Assembly (NCBI GenBank): GCA_032768795.1
Contig: CP136494.1
Coordinates: 310,001-374,000, forward strand
From: Tremella fuciformis
Taxonomy: Eukaryota; Basidiomycota; Tremellomycetes; Tremellales; Tremellaceae
Reading direction: 5' to 3'
Length of the DNA stretch: 64,000 bases
The translations under genes and the position numbers were made by a program. The notes under the pieces are model-generated. The model was given only the letters and a program-made list of their open reading frames with translations. It was not told the DNA's origin and did not search any database. This document shows, one piece after another, positions 33,392 to 42,777 of this stretch (positions within the stretch are counted from its first letter, which is position 1; every line of letters starts with the position of its first letter).

Positions 33392-34600
33392 CCCTGACAA
33401 ACTTGTGTCTCATATCAATGTGCTTTGACTTGTCATGGTTGACTGGGTTCTTTGTCAAGGCAATTGCTCCATTGTTATCGTTTAGACTTAGCAATGGCTG
33501 GTCCGATTTACGCTGGAGGTCACTGAGAAGTTCCCTGATCCAAATCGCTTGCCTGGTCGCTTCTGAAGAGGCCATAAGCTCTGCTTCTGTGGTGGAAAGC
33601 GCCACTGTATTTTGTCAGCGACTTTTCCAGGCAAAAACACCCCCATGCACCTTGAAGATGTAGCCTGTAGTCGATCTCCTTGTGTCTAGATTGCCTCCCC
33701 AGTCTGCATCTGCATAGCCCAGAGCAATCCTGTTTGAATTCTCTTTGTTGAAGGTCAAACAAAGGGTTGTGGTGCCTCTGATGTACCGAAGTAGATGTTT
33801 GACCGCTTTCCAGTGCTCTGTGTTGTATTTTGATATACTAGTGTCTTGACCCGTGAAATTCACGGGAACCTGCAGGCCACGTGGTTTGTCTCATGTATTC
33901 TATTATACGGAGCGGGCTTCGGGCGTAGTTGGAGTGGTCGGGACATTCCGGAGTGAGCTGTCAAAGCTAATGTCATTAGGAAAGCGGCCTAATGGGGGGA
34001 AGTCCGAGATAAGCTAATGGGATGAGTGTAAGCCACATGGTTGCCACATGGTTTGTCTATCGTGTTCTTTTATTATAGTAGATATCTTGACAGCAGAGAA
34101 GCTGGGAAAGCGAGATCTGGTCTTGTGATTGTTGAGGCATAAAGAATGGCTCCCACTGCTTGAGCATATGGGTGATGTTTTGCCTCTTCAAACTCGGAAT
34201 CTGTGGCTGGAATAGGGCGAAAATTGGTAGGGAGAGGAATTCTGGCTGGGTTGCAGTCACTTATACCAAACCGGTCCAAAATTGACTCCAAATAATGATT
34301 TTGACTCATGAACAGCTTGTTTTGAGTCCGATCTCAATGAATATTGAATCCCAAGAAGTAGGAGACAGCTCCAGAGTCCTTGCACTCAAATTCCGCATTC
34401 AGAACAATTTTGAAAGTGTCCAGATATTGTCTGTTGTTGCAAGCAATCAACTGATCATCCACATGAACTGAGAGCATGAGGAAATTGCCATTTTTGAATT
34501 GTAGTAGAGGCAGTGGTCTGCTGAGGTTGGTTTTGTCGGAATTGTGAGCAATACTGATCTGTGCCACACTGGCACACTGCCACATCGCTTCCAGCTCTTT
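33392..34600 (-). pseudogene. Copia reverse transcriptase/RNase H relic with Helitron inside
   Basis: Minus-strand fragments give the C-terminal half of a copia polyprotein in order: reverse transcriptase palm (MLSVHVDDQLIACN, CKDSGAVSYFLGFNIH), the following region (ASTITRPDLAFPASLLSRY), the RNase H start (KAVKHLLRYIRGT, ADADWGGNLDTRRSTTGY) and later RNase H (LSTTEAELMASSEATRQA, NDNNGAIALTKN). The frame is cut by a 245-bp element at 33838-34082, by a stop near 34335 and at the right by the small GTCGGA repeat. The C-terminus is cut at the family-A LTR (33391). It differs clearly from the intact copia family at 36 kb. Confidence 0.85.
33838..34082 (-). mobile_element. Non-autonomous Helitron-type element
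   Basis: A 245-bp insert in the copia RT/RNase H relic. Read on the minus strand it begins TCTACTATAATAAAAG and ends in CTAG. Twelve bases before that end sits a hairpin, CCCGTGAATTTCACGGG (stem 7-8 bp). It lies between A and T with no target duplication: cutting it out joins AGATA to TATATC and restores an unbroken copia frame across the junction. These are the Helitron hallmarks (5' TC, 3' hairpin plus CTRR, A^T target). It encodes nothing, so a helicase must come from elsewhere. Inside, the 5' end region (AGACAAACCATGTGGC) is repeated in altered form about 165 bp away. Confidence 0.85.
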
Positions 34601-34684
34601 CCTATTACATAAGGAAACTCTATCGCGTCGCTTTTCCTGCTCTGTGAGCAGGGAACTTGTCTATGCACTTCTTATTCATCCGAC
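34535..34684 (-). repeat. Small GTCGGA-ended repeat, copy 3
   Basis: A 150-bp copy with both ends: plus strand GTCGGAATTGTGA at the left and TATTCATCCGAC at the right, i.e. 6-bp perfect inverted termini. The interior matches copies 1 and 2 in reverse orientation. It sits at the right edge of the copia RT relic. Confidence 0.55.
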
Positions 34685-34700
34685 AGGTTATGAGCCTGAC

Positions 34701-35749
34701 TCGCGTCCGATTCACCTGCCAACAAGTGCCCCAATAGAGCTCGACGTGCTCTTTCACGAGGTATCCTCGGATCTCCGGTAGCTTCAGCGGTTCACGCGCA
34801 ATCGCCTTTGCCAATTACACGGCTTCCGGCACACCTCCCTCCCTACCTACCATCTCTGTCGCTTCACCAACAAGCGCCAGAACAACACAGCACTCTTTCA
34901 ACAGTGCCAACTCACGTCTTACGGTCCCTGAAGAGTCTAGCACTCACAGAAGGCCGAGATAACGGACGTTTACAACTTGGACGATTTCTCGCGTTCTACC
35001 GGCCCGATCGGTCTCTCTGTTTCACACAACACTCGTGATCACTGCGTCTACCGTTTCTGTAAAGGATTTTGCAGTGCGGGGTGTTGTTCAAGAGATATCA
35101 ATTTATCATTTCCGAGAAACTCAGAATTTGGAGTTGAGTCTTCCAGCACTCAGATAATTATATCTCGCCCATCGCTGCACCGATCTGCCTGCCGTTCCTA
35201 CACAATAAAGCGGCAACTACAGGCTATATTCGAGCATCAGCACAGCGCACCCGGCTCACTCGTTCCCGAGTTATCGCCTCATCACTGCAATCGGATTTTC
35301 CGATTGCTCTATCTCTCGCTTCTGCCCTATCGCTGGGCGAAATCGAGGCCTGCTGGGCTTGGCAGGTGAAGGCAAACCGCCCTAGTCCGTATACTAGGTC
35401 ACATCGAGGGAGTTCGAGCAAATCCGGACTTGGCTCTGCAGAAATCAACTTTGGGTCGATCCCCAAGCTTGGTGGAGCACCCAGGAGGTCGTACACCGTT
35501 CCGGTGGGCGCAGAATCCAGTGAAACCTGGTGGGCAGCCTCTGAGCCGTTTCCGGCATTTTCAAGCTGCTCTCGCTTTCAGCTGAGTCTCTTTGAGAGTC
35601 TCATTCAAACTTTTGCGATTGCAGCTGACACTCGCATATTTCAGGTTTCTCCTTCGCATACGATTTACCTCGCATTGGCCTTTACTATCACTGTGAACGG
35701 CACCGAATTTGATGGAGCCGTTCTCGAGATATTATGATAAACAATGGAG
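34701..35749. other. Unassigned region before the full copia element
   Basis: One plus frame (34977-35369, 130 codons) and others are open but show no motif. It probably is old non-coding flank into which the copia element inserted. Confidence 0.3.
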
Positions 35750-36069
35750 CGACGGAAATAGGTAGTACGCTCACATGAGCTTGACTCAGCCTCGAGTAAC
35801 CTTGTCGAGGCACACACATCCTCGACGAGGTTCATCCTCGACGAGGTTCATCCTCGACGAGGCAGGGGAAGCTGCCACAACGATAACTCCGCATATAACG
35901 CCGACACCCTCGACGACCTTGTAGAATGCCGCCGCCTGTTGCCCTCCTCATCACTCATAGCAAGTGCTGAGCGGGCAACAGGTAAGTCCGAATGCATCAC
36001 TCATAGCAAGTGCTGAGCGGGCAACAGGTGACCGGAATCCCATTGCCTCAGAGCTAAGATTCCGTCGTG
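35750..36069 (+). repeat. Copia 5' LTR
   Basis: 320 bp. Contains three CCTCGACGAGG words (about 35818-35862), TATAACG near 35893 and a 43-bp internal direct duplication (ATCACTCATAGCAAGTGCTG and onward) that the solo LTRs at 11972, 60072 and 60623 lack. It has one 16-18-bp CCTCGACGAGGTTCAT unit more than the 3' LTR. Confidence 0.9.
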
Positions 36070-36164
36070 GTAACGTCTCGTTCGACAAGTCGCGGTAGAT
36101 AGAACGCGTCAACAAACTCGTCGACCTTGCCTACGCACCGCCAGCCTCGAAGTGGTCCTCCGTC

Positions 36165-39100
36165 ATGCCATCTGTGCACACGGTGAAAGAAGAGCGTAAG
36201 CTCAACGGGCGCGACAACTACGCCCAGTGGGTGCGCGAGATTCGAGTCGTCCTCGGATCCGCCGGCCTCGTCCCACACATCACCAAAGACGCGTCAGCGA
36301 TCCGAGCACTCGTCGAGGCTCGATATCCAGTGTCAAGTCCGGCCACAGCAGCCGAGACATCAAAGAGAGCAGTTGCTCTATACGAGCATGAGAAGGAGCA
36401 GTCCACCGCTCTCTCCACTCTCTACGGCAGTCTGACAGAGACTGTCCAAAATAAGCTTCCCTCGAGCCTGATCGACTTCGAGAATCCTCAACCGAAGGGG
36501 CTTTACGATCACCTGGTCACCACATATGGGGCCGATAACGGATCTCGCCTAGCCGAATTATGGTCATCGATATTTGGCGAGACCATCCCAGAGAATGAGG
36601 ACCCCGAACCTCATCTCACTGCTATCCGGTCACAGTTGGCCGAAATCACCTCCTCCGCCATCACTTCCAAGCTCACCCTTGAGCAATTCGCCAACCAGAT
36701 CGGCGCATACGCCGCCATCCGTCGCCTACCGTCCTCATACGGCCTCCTCGCATCGACCTTCTACTCAGGGACCTCGTCGAACAAGATCCATCTCGACGAG
36801 GTTATCGATAGGGTCGCCGATGAACACCGCCGACGTCAACAAAAGGGCGAGAGCGTAAACGAGATGGGGATGCTCAGCAAATCTCTACCGAAACCGGCAG
36901 GCAAGAGATGCATCCACCATCCGGATCAGGGGAGGCACTCCACAGATGAGTGCTGGAAAGTGATTGGAGTGCCGAAGCACATCCAGGAGCAGAGGTCAAC
37001 AAAGGAAGCAGACAGGAGGAAGAAGCAAGGAGGACAAGTGGGGAAGGGAATGAAGGCGAGAGAGCAGAGCGAGTCAGGAGATGACTCATCAAGTGAGGCC
37101 AAGAGAGGCCCGTCGAGGGAGATAAAGGAGGAAGGCTATTATGCGACAGAGATCGCACTGCACGCCCACGATAACCTTCCCTCCACTTCCATCATCATCG
37201 ACAGCGGTGCTACAAGTCCGTTTATCAAGGACAAACACCTCCTCTCCCACCTCACCAAGCTCGACAAGCCCATCAAAATCCAGATCGGAGATGGGTCAAT
37301 TGTCGAGGCTACACACTCCGGCCGCCTGACATTCGAGAACGTATGGTACAAGAACGCCCTCTATGTCCCTTCATTCTCGCACAACCTCCTCTCCACACAG
37401 CGCCTCGGTCCATACACAGGGACCCATTGGCGCTTCTCGAGTGACTCGGCTACATTGGTCGAGAAAGGAAAGGTCATCCTCCGGGGCAAGAAGCTCGGCA
37501 ACCTATGGGTTGTAGACGACACACCGGTACGCACCACCTCGCGCATTCACCGAGCACTTCAGGCAAGAGAAAACACTGAAGCCGAAGACAACCGCCTCCT
37601 CACCTGGCACAAGCGCCTAGGTCACTCGAACATGAGGAAGGTCTGGGAGCTCGGGAAAGAGGGGAAGCTAGGCGCAAAGTGGACGGGATTGTTTCGGAGA
37701 GTCGAATGCATGGATTGCCTGAAAGGAAAGGCAACGCGCTCGGCATCTCTACCTAACCCGCGTCGAGCCGGCAAACCCCTCGTCGAGGTATCAGTCGATC
37801 TATGGGGACCAGCGACCGTCCAGTCGAGAGAAGGCTTCCAATACTTCCTCACCTGCTACGACGACCATAGCAAATTTGTGCAAGCTATACCAATCAAGAA
37901 GAAGTCGGATGCAGCCGAAGCACTACAAGACTACATCAAGTTGGCAGAGAATCAGCTTGATCGAACGGTCAAGACCATCCGCTCAGACCAAGGAGGCGAA
38001 TTCACGAGCAAGGAATTCAGCCACTGGTGCAAAAGTAAGGGAATTGAGCACACCCTCACGCCGACCGACGCACACAATCAAAACAGTCGAGTCGAGCGCG
38101 TCCATCTCACTATCCTCAATGACATCCGGACATGTCTTGCGGACTCGAACTTGCCAACCCAGTTCTGGGTAGACGCACTACGATATGTAGTCTTCACTCG
38201 GAACAGGCTACCAGACTCCCAGGGAAAAATCCCTGTCGCTCTCTTTCGACCACATCACGACATCGACATACGATACGAAGGAATGCAGCCATTTGGCCAA
38301 CACTGCATCTATCGAGTTGTGAGCCCCGCATCAAAGCTCGACGAGCGGGGTCAATGCGGTCGACTGCTGGGATACACAGAAGGGAGCTGGGGCTACAAGG
38401 TGTTGACCCAATCCAACAGGGTCATCGCAAGTCGAGACGTCACATTCATCACGGGCAAGAAGACAACGCCCAGTTCAGATGAACCGAGACGGATCCTGGA
38501 GCCGCCTCAACCTGAACCTCGACGACCATCGACGATCCTCGACGAGGATGACGATACATCCATCGAGCTGAACGAGATAGTTGAGGCAGGGGAGGCACCA
38601 GAAGAAGAGGAACAAGGAGAAGAGATGGACGACATACCTCCCCAAGCCGTACCCAGGCAAGGGAGAGGCTGGGCCAATGAGTACATTCGAGAGGATGCAC
38701 CGAGCCCGGAACCGAATCCCGACGACGGACCAGAGGATCCCGATCGTCGACTAAACGAGCTCACAGCGGCCAATGCAGATGAGCCAAGACGGTCGGGGAG
38801 ACTAGCAGGCCAAGACCCTAGTCATCACCCTCTGCACGACATCGACATGGACTATAACCGAGTAGCCAAAGAGCACGCGTTATCAGCCCAGTCACTCAAC
38901 AACCCCCAGTCGTACACCGAAGCTCGTCGAGCCGCAGACTGGGAGGATTGGAAATCGGCCATGGACGAGGAGATGGGAAAGATGGAGAAGTACGGAGTGT
39001 GGGAGATGGTTCCCAAGGAGAATCACCGCACCCTTACAGGCAAATGGGTATTCACCCGCAAGATCGACGGGGACACGGGCAAAGCGAGTCAGCACAAGGC

Positions 39101-40466
39101 CAGATTCGTCGTGAGAGGATTTCAACAAGTCTCAGGACGAGATTTCGACGAACTCTTTGCTTCGGTCACCCACAAGTCATCATTCCGCCTATTCCTCTCT
39201 ATCGTCAACTACCTCGACTGGGAATGCGACCAAATAGACATCATTGGAGCATTCCTCAAGGCCAACATCGACAAGGACATCTTCATCGAGCCACCAGAAG
39301 GCAGCGACATCGCCGCCGGACACGTCCTGCACCTCCGGAAATCACTCTACGGTCTCCGACAATCACCGCACTTGTTCAACAAGCGCCTCGACGAGTTCCT
39401 ACGGGAGCTAGGCTTCAAACCGACCCTAGCGGATCCATGCATCTACTCGCTGCGACAAGGACACAAGCGGTGCATGATCTCAGTCCACGTTGACGACATG
39501 CTCATAGCTGGCAACGATCGATCAACAATCGACGAGATCAAACGGAAGATCAACAAGGAACTCGAGTGCAAGGACCAAGGACCGGTCTCTTACTTCCTCG
39601 GTATCAACATCTACCGAGATAGGCCAAACAAGAAGATGTACCTGTCGCAAGAGCACTACATCGAAGCAGTTCTTCAACGCTTCGGTGAACCCGGCAAAGC
39701 CTGCAAGACAATCTTGCCAGACGCAAAGCTCGTCGAGGCTACGCCAAAGGAGGTCGACGAGGCTCGAGATAAACCATATCCAGCACTCGCCGGGTCAATC
39801 CTCTATATCGCCACGATCACCCGACCCGACATCGCCTACGCAGCATCACTGCTCTGTCGCTTCATCAGCAAATGGTCACTCACACATTGGAGGGCTGCGA
39901 AGCACCTGTTAAGGTATCTGCGAGGGACATCCGATCTCGCGCTCACCTTCGACGCACATGCAGGAAGGAGAGCACTGCTAGGCTGGGCGGACGCAGATTG
40001 GGGTGGATGTCTCGACACACGTCGATCCACAACCGGCTACGTCTTCACCACATACGGGGGCATTGTGTCATGGAAAAGCAGGCGGCAACCAACAGTCGCA
40101 CTCTCGACGACACAGGCCGAACTTCTAGCATCAACAGAAGCGGGCAAAGAGGCAATATGGCTCAGGCAATTATTGAACGACCTCGACCTCGGTATAGATG
40201 GAGCAGTGCCCATCTACAACGACAACAATGGAGCCATTCAACTGGCCAAACATCAACACGGGTTCAAGCTGAACAAAGCATTCGACATGCGAGCCCAGTG
40301 GATACGAGAGCATCAAGCTGGTGGACTGCTTGAGCTCAAATACACACCAACGGACAGCAACCGAGCCGACATCCTGACCAAGAACCTTTCGGCCGAGAAG
40401 ACGAGACAGCTTCGGCAGTTACTGGGCTTGGGAAGACAAGGAGAAGCAGAGCAGCAGAGTCAATAG
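36165..40466 (+). CDS. Copia Gag-Pol polyprotein, intact
   Basis: A single 1433-residue frame with no stop or shift, starting at the first ATG 95 bases after the 5' LTR. Order: Gag/UBN2-like domain (about 1-240, NYAQWVREIRVVLGSAGL), a Cys/His cluster (CIHHPDQGRHSTDEC), protease with DSGA at about 346, GAG-pre-integrase (WHKRLGHSN, about 480, then CMDC), integrase D,D35E (D545 in VSVDLWGP, D608 in RSDQGGEF, E644 in VERVHL), an acidic linker, reverse transcriptase with palm HVDD at about 1108-1111, and RNase H (DADWGGCLDTRRSTTGY, DNNGAI). It performs the whole cycle: particle formation, cDNA synthesis and insertion. Gag and Pol share one frame, so the Gag excess must be set by another means. 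It looks competent. Confidence 0.95.
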   Translation: MPSVHTVKEERKLNGRDNYAQWVREIRVVLGSAGLVPHITKDASAIRALVEARYPVSSPATAAETSKRAVALYEHEKEQSTALSTLYGSLTETVQNKLPSSLIDFENPQPKGLYDHLVTTYGADNGSRLAELWSSIFGETIPENEDPEPHLTAIRSQLAEITSSAITSKLTLEQFANQIGAYAAIRRLPSSYGLLASTFYSGTSSNKIHLDEVIDRVADEHRRRQQKGESVNEMGMLSKSLPKPAGKRCIHHPDQGRHSTDECWKVIGVPKHIQEQRSTKEADRRKKQGGQVGKGMKAREQSESGDDSSSEAKRGPSREIKEEGYYATEIALHAHDNLPSTSIIIDSGATSPFIKDKHLLSHLTKLDKPIKIQIGDGSIVEATHSGRLTFENVWYKNALYVPSFSHNLLSTQRLGPYTGTHWRFSSDSATLVEKGKVILRGKKLGNLWVVDDTPVRTTSRIHRALQARENTEAEDNRLLTWHKRLGHSNMRKVWELGKEGKLGAKWTGLFRRVECMDCLKGKATRSASLPNPRRAGKPLVEVSVDLWGPATVQSREGFQYFLTCYDDHSKFVQAIPIKKKSDAAEALQDYIKLAENQLDRTVKTIRSDQGGEFTSKEFSHWCKSKGIEHTLTPTDAHNQNSRVERVHLTILNDIRTCLADSNLPTQFWVDALRYVVFTRNRLPDSQGKIPVALFRPHHDIDIRYEGMQPFGQHCIYRVVSPASKLDERGQCGRLLGYTEGSWGYKVLTQSNRVIASRDVTFITGKKTTPSSDEPRRILEPPQPEPRRPSTILDEDDDTSIELNEIVEAGEAPEEEEQGEEMDDIPPQAVPRQGRGWANEYIREDAPSPEPNPDDGPEDPDRRLNELTAANADEPRRSGRLAGQDPSHHPLHDIDMDYNRVAKEHALSAQSLNNPQSYTEARRAADWEDWKSAMDEEMGKMEKYGVWEMVPKENHRTLTGKWVFTRKIDGDTGKASQHKARFVVRGFQQVSGRDFDELFASVTHKSSFRLFLSIVNYLDWECDQIDIIGAFLKANIDKDIFIEPPEGSDIAAGHVLHLRKSLYGLRQSPHLFNKRLDEFLRELGFKPTLADPCIYSLRQGHKRCMISVHVDDMLIAGNDRSTIDEIKRKINKELECKDQGPVSYFLGINIYRDRPNKKMYLSQEHYIEAVLQRFGEPGKACKTILPDAKLVEATPKEVDEARDKPYPALAGSILYIATITRPDIAYAASLLCRFISKWSLTHWRAAKHLLRYLRGTSDLALTFDAHAGRRALLGWADADWGGCLDTRRSTTGYVFTTYGGIVSWKSRRQPTVALSTTQAELLASTEAGKEAIWLRQLLNDLDLGIDGAVPIYNDNNGAIQLAKHQHGFKLNKAFDMRAQWIREHQAGGLLELKYTPTDSNRADILTKNLSAEKTRQLRQLLGLGRQGEAEQQSQ

Positions 40467-40485
40467 ACATGCTCGCGAGGGGAGG

Positions 40486-40787
40486 CGACGGAAATAGGTA
40501 GTACGCTCACATGAGCTTGACTCAGCCTCGAGTAACCTTGTCGAGGCACACACATCCTCGACGAGGTTCATCCTCGACGAGGCAGAGAAGCTGCCACCAA
40601 CGATAACTCCGCTTATAACGCCGACACCCTCGACGACCTTGTAGAATGCCGCCGCCTGTTGCCCTCCTCATCACTCATAGCAAGTGCTGAGCGGGCAACA
40701 GGTAAGTCCGAATGTATCACTCATAGCAAGTGCTGAGCGGGCAACAGGTGACCGGAATCTCATTGCCTCAGAGCTACGATTCCGTCG
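40486..40787 (+). repeat. Copia 3' LTR
   Basis: 302 bp, matching the 5' LTR except for several substitutions and one missing CCTCGACGAGG-containing unit; also carries the 43-bp duplication. Confidence 0.9.
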
Positions 40788-40825
40788 GTCAGCGCAGCAA
40801 AGACATGTCTGGTGATAGACAGATA

Positions 40826-40864
40826 CAACATGACATGTCAATGTGATCGTGACATGTCATGTTG
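40826..40864. repeat. Perfect 15-bp inverted repeat, 9-bp loop
   Basis: CAACATGACATGTCA (40826-40840) and its exact reverse complement (40850-40864) are separated by ATGTGATCG. It lies between the copia element and the 239-bp array and echoes the ACATGTCATG words at the array ends. Confidence 0.85.
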
Positions 40865-41017
40865 GTCGGAAAAGGGGGGGTGTCCGATAAGGGCATCGAT
40901 TTCAGCGTAGCTTGCGTAGCTCTTACGGGGGTGAATTCTGCGGGTCCACGTGCCAAACACGTGCTGAAAATGGCAAATGGGGGGGTCAAATACAGAAATT
41001 CCGGACATCCTTGCTGC

Positions 41018-42591
41018 TGTCATGATGGGCATGACACGTCCAAGGTACCCTTGATAAACCGAGTTCAGGTTAGGGATTAACCAGAACTTGGGGCGCAAAT
41101 ATCCTTTTGGGATATTATTCCTCACCTTGAAAGACCTTGACCATGACCATTGTTACAGTAAAGGATATTTCAGACCCGAGTTCGAATCCCGGCCTGGGCT
41201 GGGAGGGGAGGATATGCTGAGGCCCGGGGGCGGGCCTCGGTGGGGAAGGTGGATAGTGTCATGATGGGCATGACACGTCCAAGGTACCCTTGATAAACCG
41301 AGTTCAGGTTAGGGATTAACCAGAACTTGGGGCGCAAATATCCTTTTGGGATATTATTCCTCACCTTGAAAGACCTTGACCTTGACCCTTGTTACAGTAA
41401 AGGATATTTCAGACCCGAGTTCGAATCCCGGCCTGGGCTGGGAGGGGAGGATATGCTGAGGCCCGAGGGCGGGCCTTGGTGGGGACGGTGGATAGTGTCA
41501 TGATGGGCATGACACGTCCAAGGTACCCTTGATAAACCGAGTTCAGGTTAGGGATTAACCAGAACTTGGGGCGCAAATATCCTTTTGGGATATTATTCCT
41601 CACCTTGAAAGACCTTGACCATGACCATTGTTACAGTAAAGGATATTTCAGACCCGAGTTCGAATCCCGGCCTGGGCTGGGAGGGGAGGATATGCTGAGG
41701 CCCGGGGGCGGGCCTCGGTGGGGAAGGTGGATAGTGTCATGATGGGCATGACACGTCCAAGGTACCCTTGATAAACCGAGTTCAGGTTAGGGATTAACCA
41801 GAACTTGGGGCGCAAATATCCTTTTGGGATATTATTCCTCACCTTGAAAGACCTTGACCTTGACCCTTGTTACAGTAAAGGATATTTCAGACCCGAGTTC
41901 GAATCCCGGCCTGGGCTGGGAGGGGAGGATATGCTGAGGCCCGAGGGCGGGCCTTGGTGGGGACGGTGGATAGTGTCATGATGGGCATGACACGTCCAAG
42001 GTACCCTTGATAAACCGAGTTCAGGTTAGGGATTAACCAGAACTTGGGGCGCAAATATCCTTTTGGGATATTATTCCTCACCTTGAAAGACCTTGACCTT
42101 GACCCTTGTTACAGTAAAGGATATTTCAGACCCGAGTTCGAATCCCGGCCTGGGCTGGGAGGGGAGGATATGCTGAGGCCCGAGGGCGGGCCTTGGTGGG
42201 GACGGTGGATAGTGTCATGATGGGCATGACACGTCCAAGGTACCCTTGATAAACCGAGTTCAGGTTAGGGATTAACCAGAACTTGGGGCGCAAATATCCT
42301 TTTGGGATATTATTCCTCACCTTGAAAGACCTTGACCTTGACCCTTGTTACAGTATCCACCTTCCCCACCGAGGCCCGCCCTCGGGCCTCAGCATATCCT
42401 CCCCTCCCAGCCCAGGCCGGGATTCGAACTCGGGTCTGAAATATCCTTTACTGTAACAAGGGTCAAGGTCAAGGTCTTTCAAGGTGAGGAATAATATCCC
42501 AAAAGGATATTTGCGCCCCAAGTTCTGGTTAATCCCTAACCTGAACTCGGTTTATCAAGGGTACCTTGGACGTGTCATGCCCATCATGACA
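41018..42591. mobile_element. Foldback-like array of 239-bp units with inverted end copy
   Basis: Five complete direct units start at 41018, 41257, 41496, 41735 and 41974, a sixth (42213-42355) is cut short, and a full inverted unit follows (42356-42591). Every unit starts with the palindromic word TGTCATGATGGGCATGACA, so the block has the same inverted sequence at both outer ends and long (about 140 bp) inverted arms around a loop at 42356-42451. Units are of two variants (GACCATGACCATTG or GACCTTGACCCTTG) in the order A B A B B B. Each contains GAGTTCGAATCCCGG, a perfect pol III B-box / T-arm word, without a matching A box. Minus-strand frames of 64 codons repeat with the unit and are not genes. 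Confidence 0.8.
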
Positions 42592-42777
42592 GTCAGGGTT
42601 GAGCTACATGCACCGTCAGGCGCAAGGGGGTAAGAGGCGGGGAGGGGGAGGGCGGGGGTGCGGGGGTTGTCCCACCCCTCCCGTCTACCGGAATCAAAGA
42701 TCAAAGAATCGTATGAGGCTTATCAAACTACCTGAGAACCAGCAAACAACAAATTACAATTAAAAACCTAAAATAAA
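42592..42777. other. G-rich spacer
   Basis: A short stretch with G runs (about 42640-42670) between the array and the Mutator-like element. Its last 8 bases, AAAATAAA, form the left target duplication. Confidence 0.6.

Larger units (their letters stand above)
35750..40787 (+). mobile_element. Full-length Ty1/copia element
   Basis: A 5.04-kb element with direct LTRs (35750-36069 and 40486-40787), one long polyprotein frame, a TGG-starting primer-binding site directly after the 5' LTR (TGGTAACG at 36070) and a polypurine tract GCGAGGGGAGG before the 3' LTR. LTR ends are CGACGGAA..TTCCGTCG rather than TG..CA. A nearly identical copy lies inverted at 60623 to the window end. No clear target duplication is seen. 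Confidence 0.92.

Noticed and set aside
41170..41210. tRNA gene at the GAGTTCGAATCCCGG word
   Set aside because: Only the T-arm is present; no D-arm, anticodon arm or pairing acceptor strand lies at the proper distance.
41170..42320. Five repeated 64-codon minus-strand frames
   Set aside because: They recur only because the 239-bp unit repeats; base changes between the unit variants are not biased to keep amino acids.
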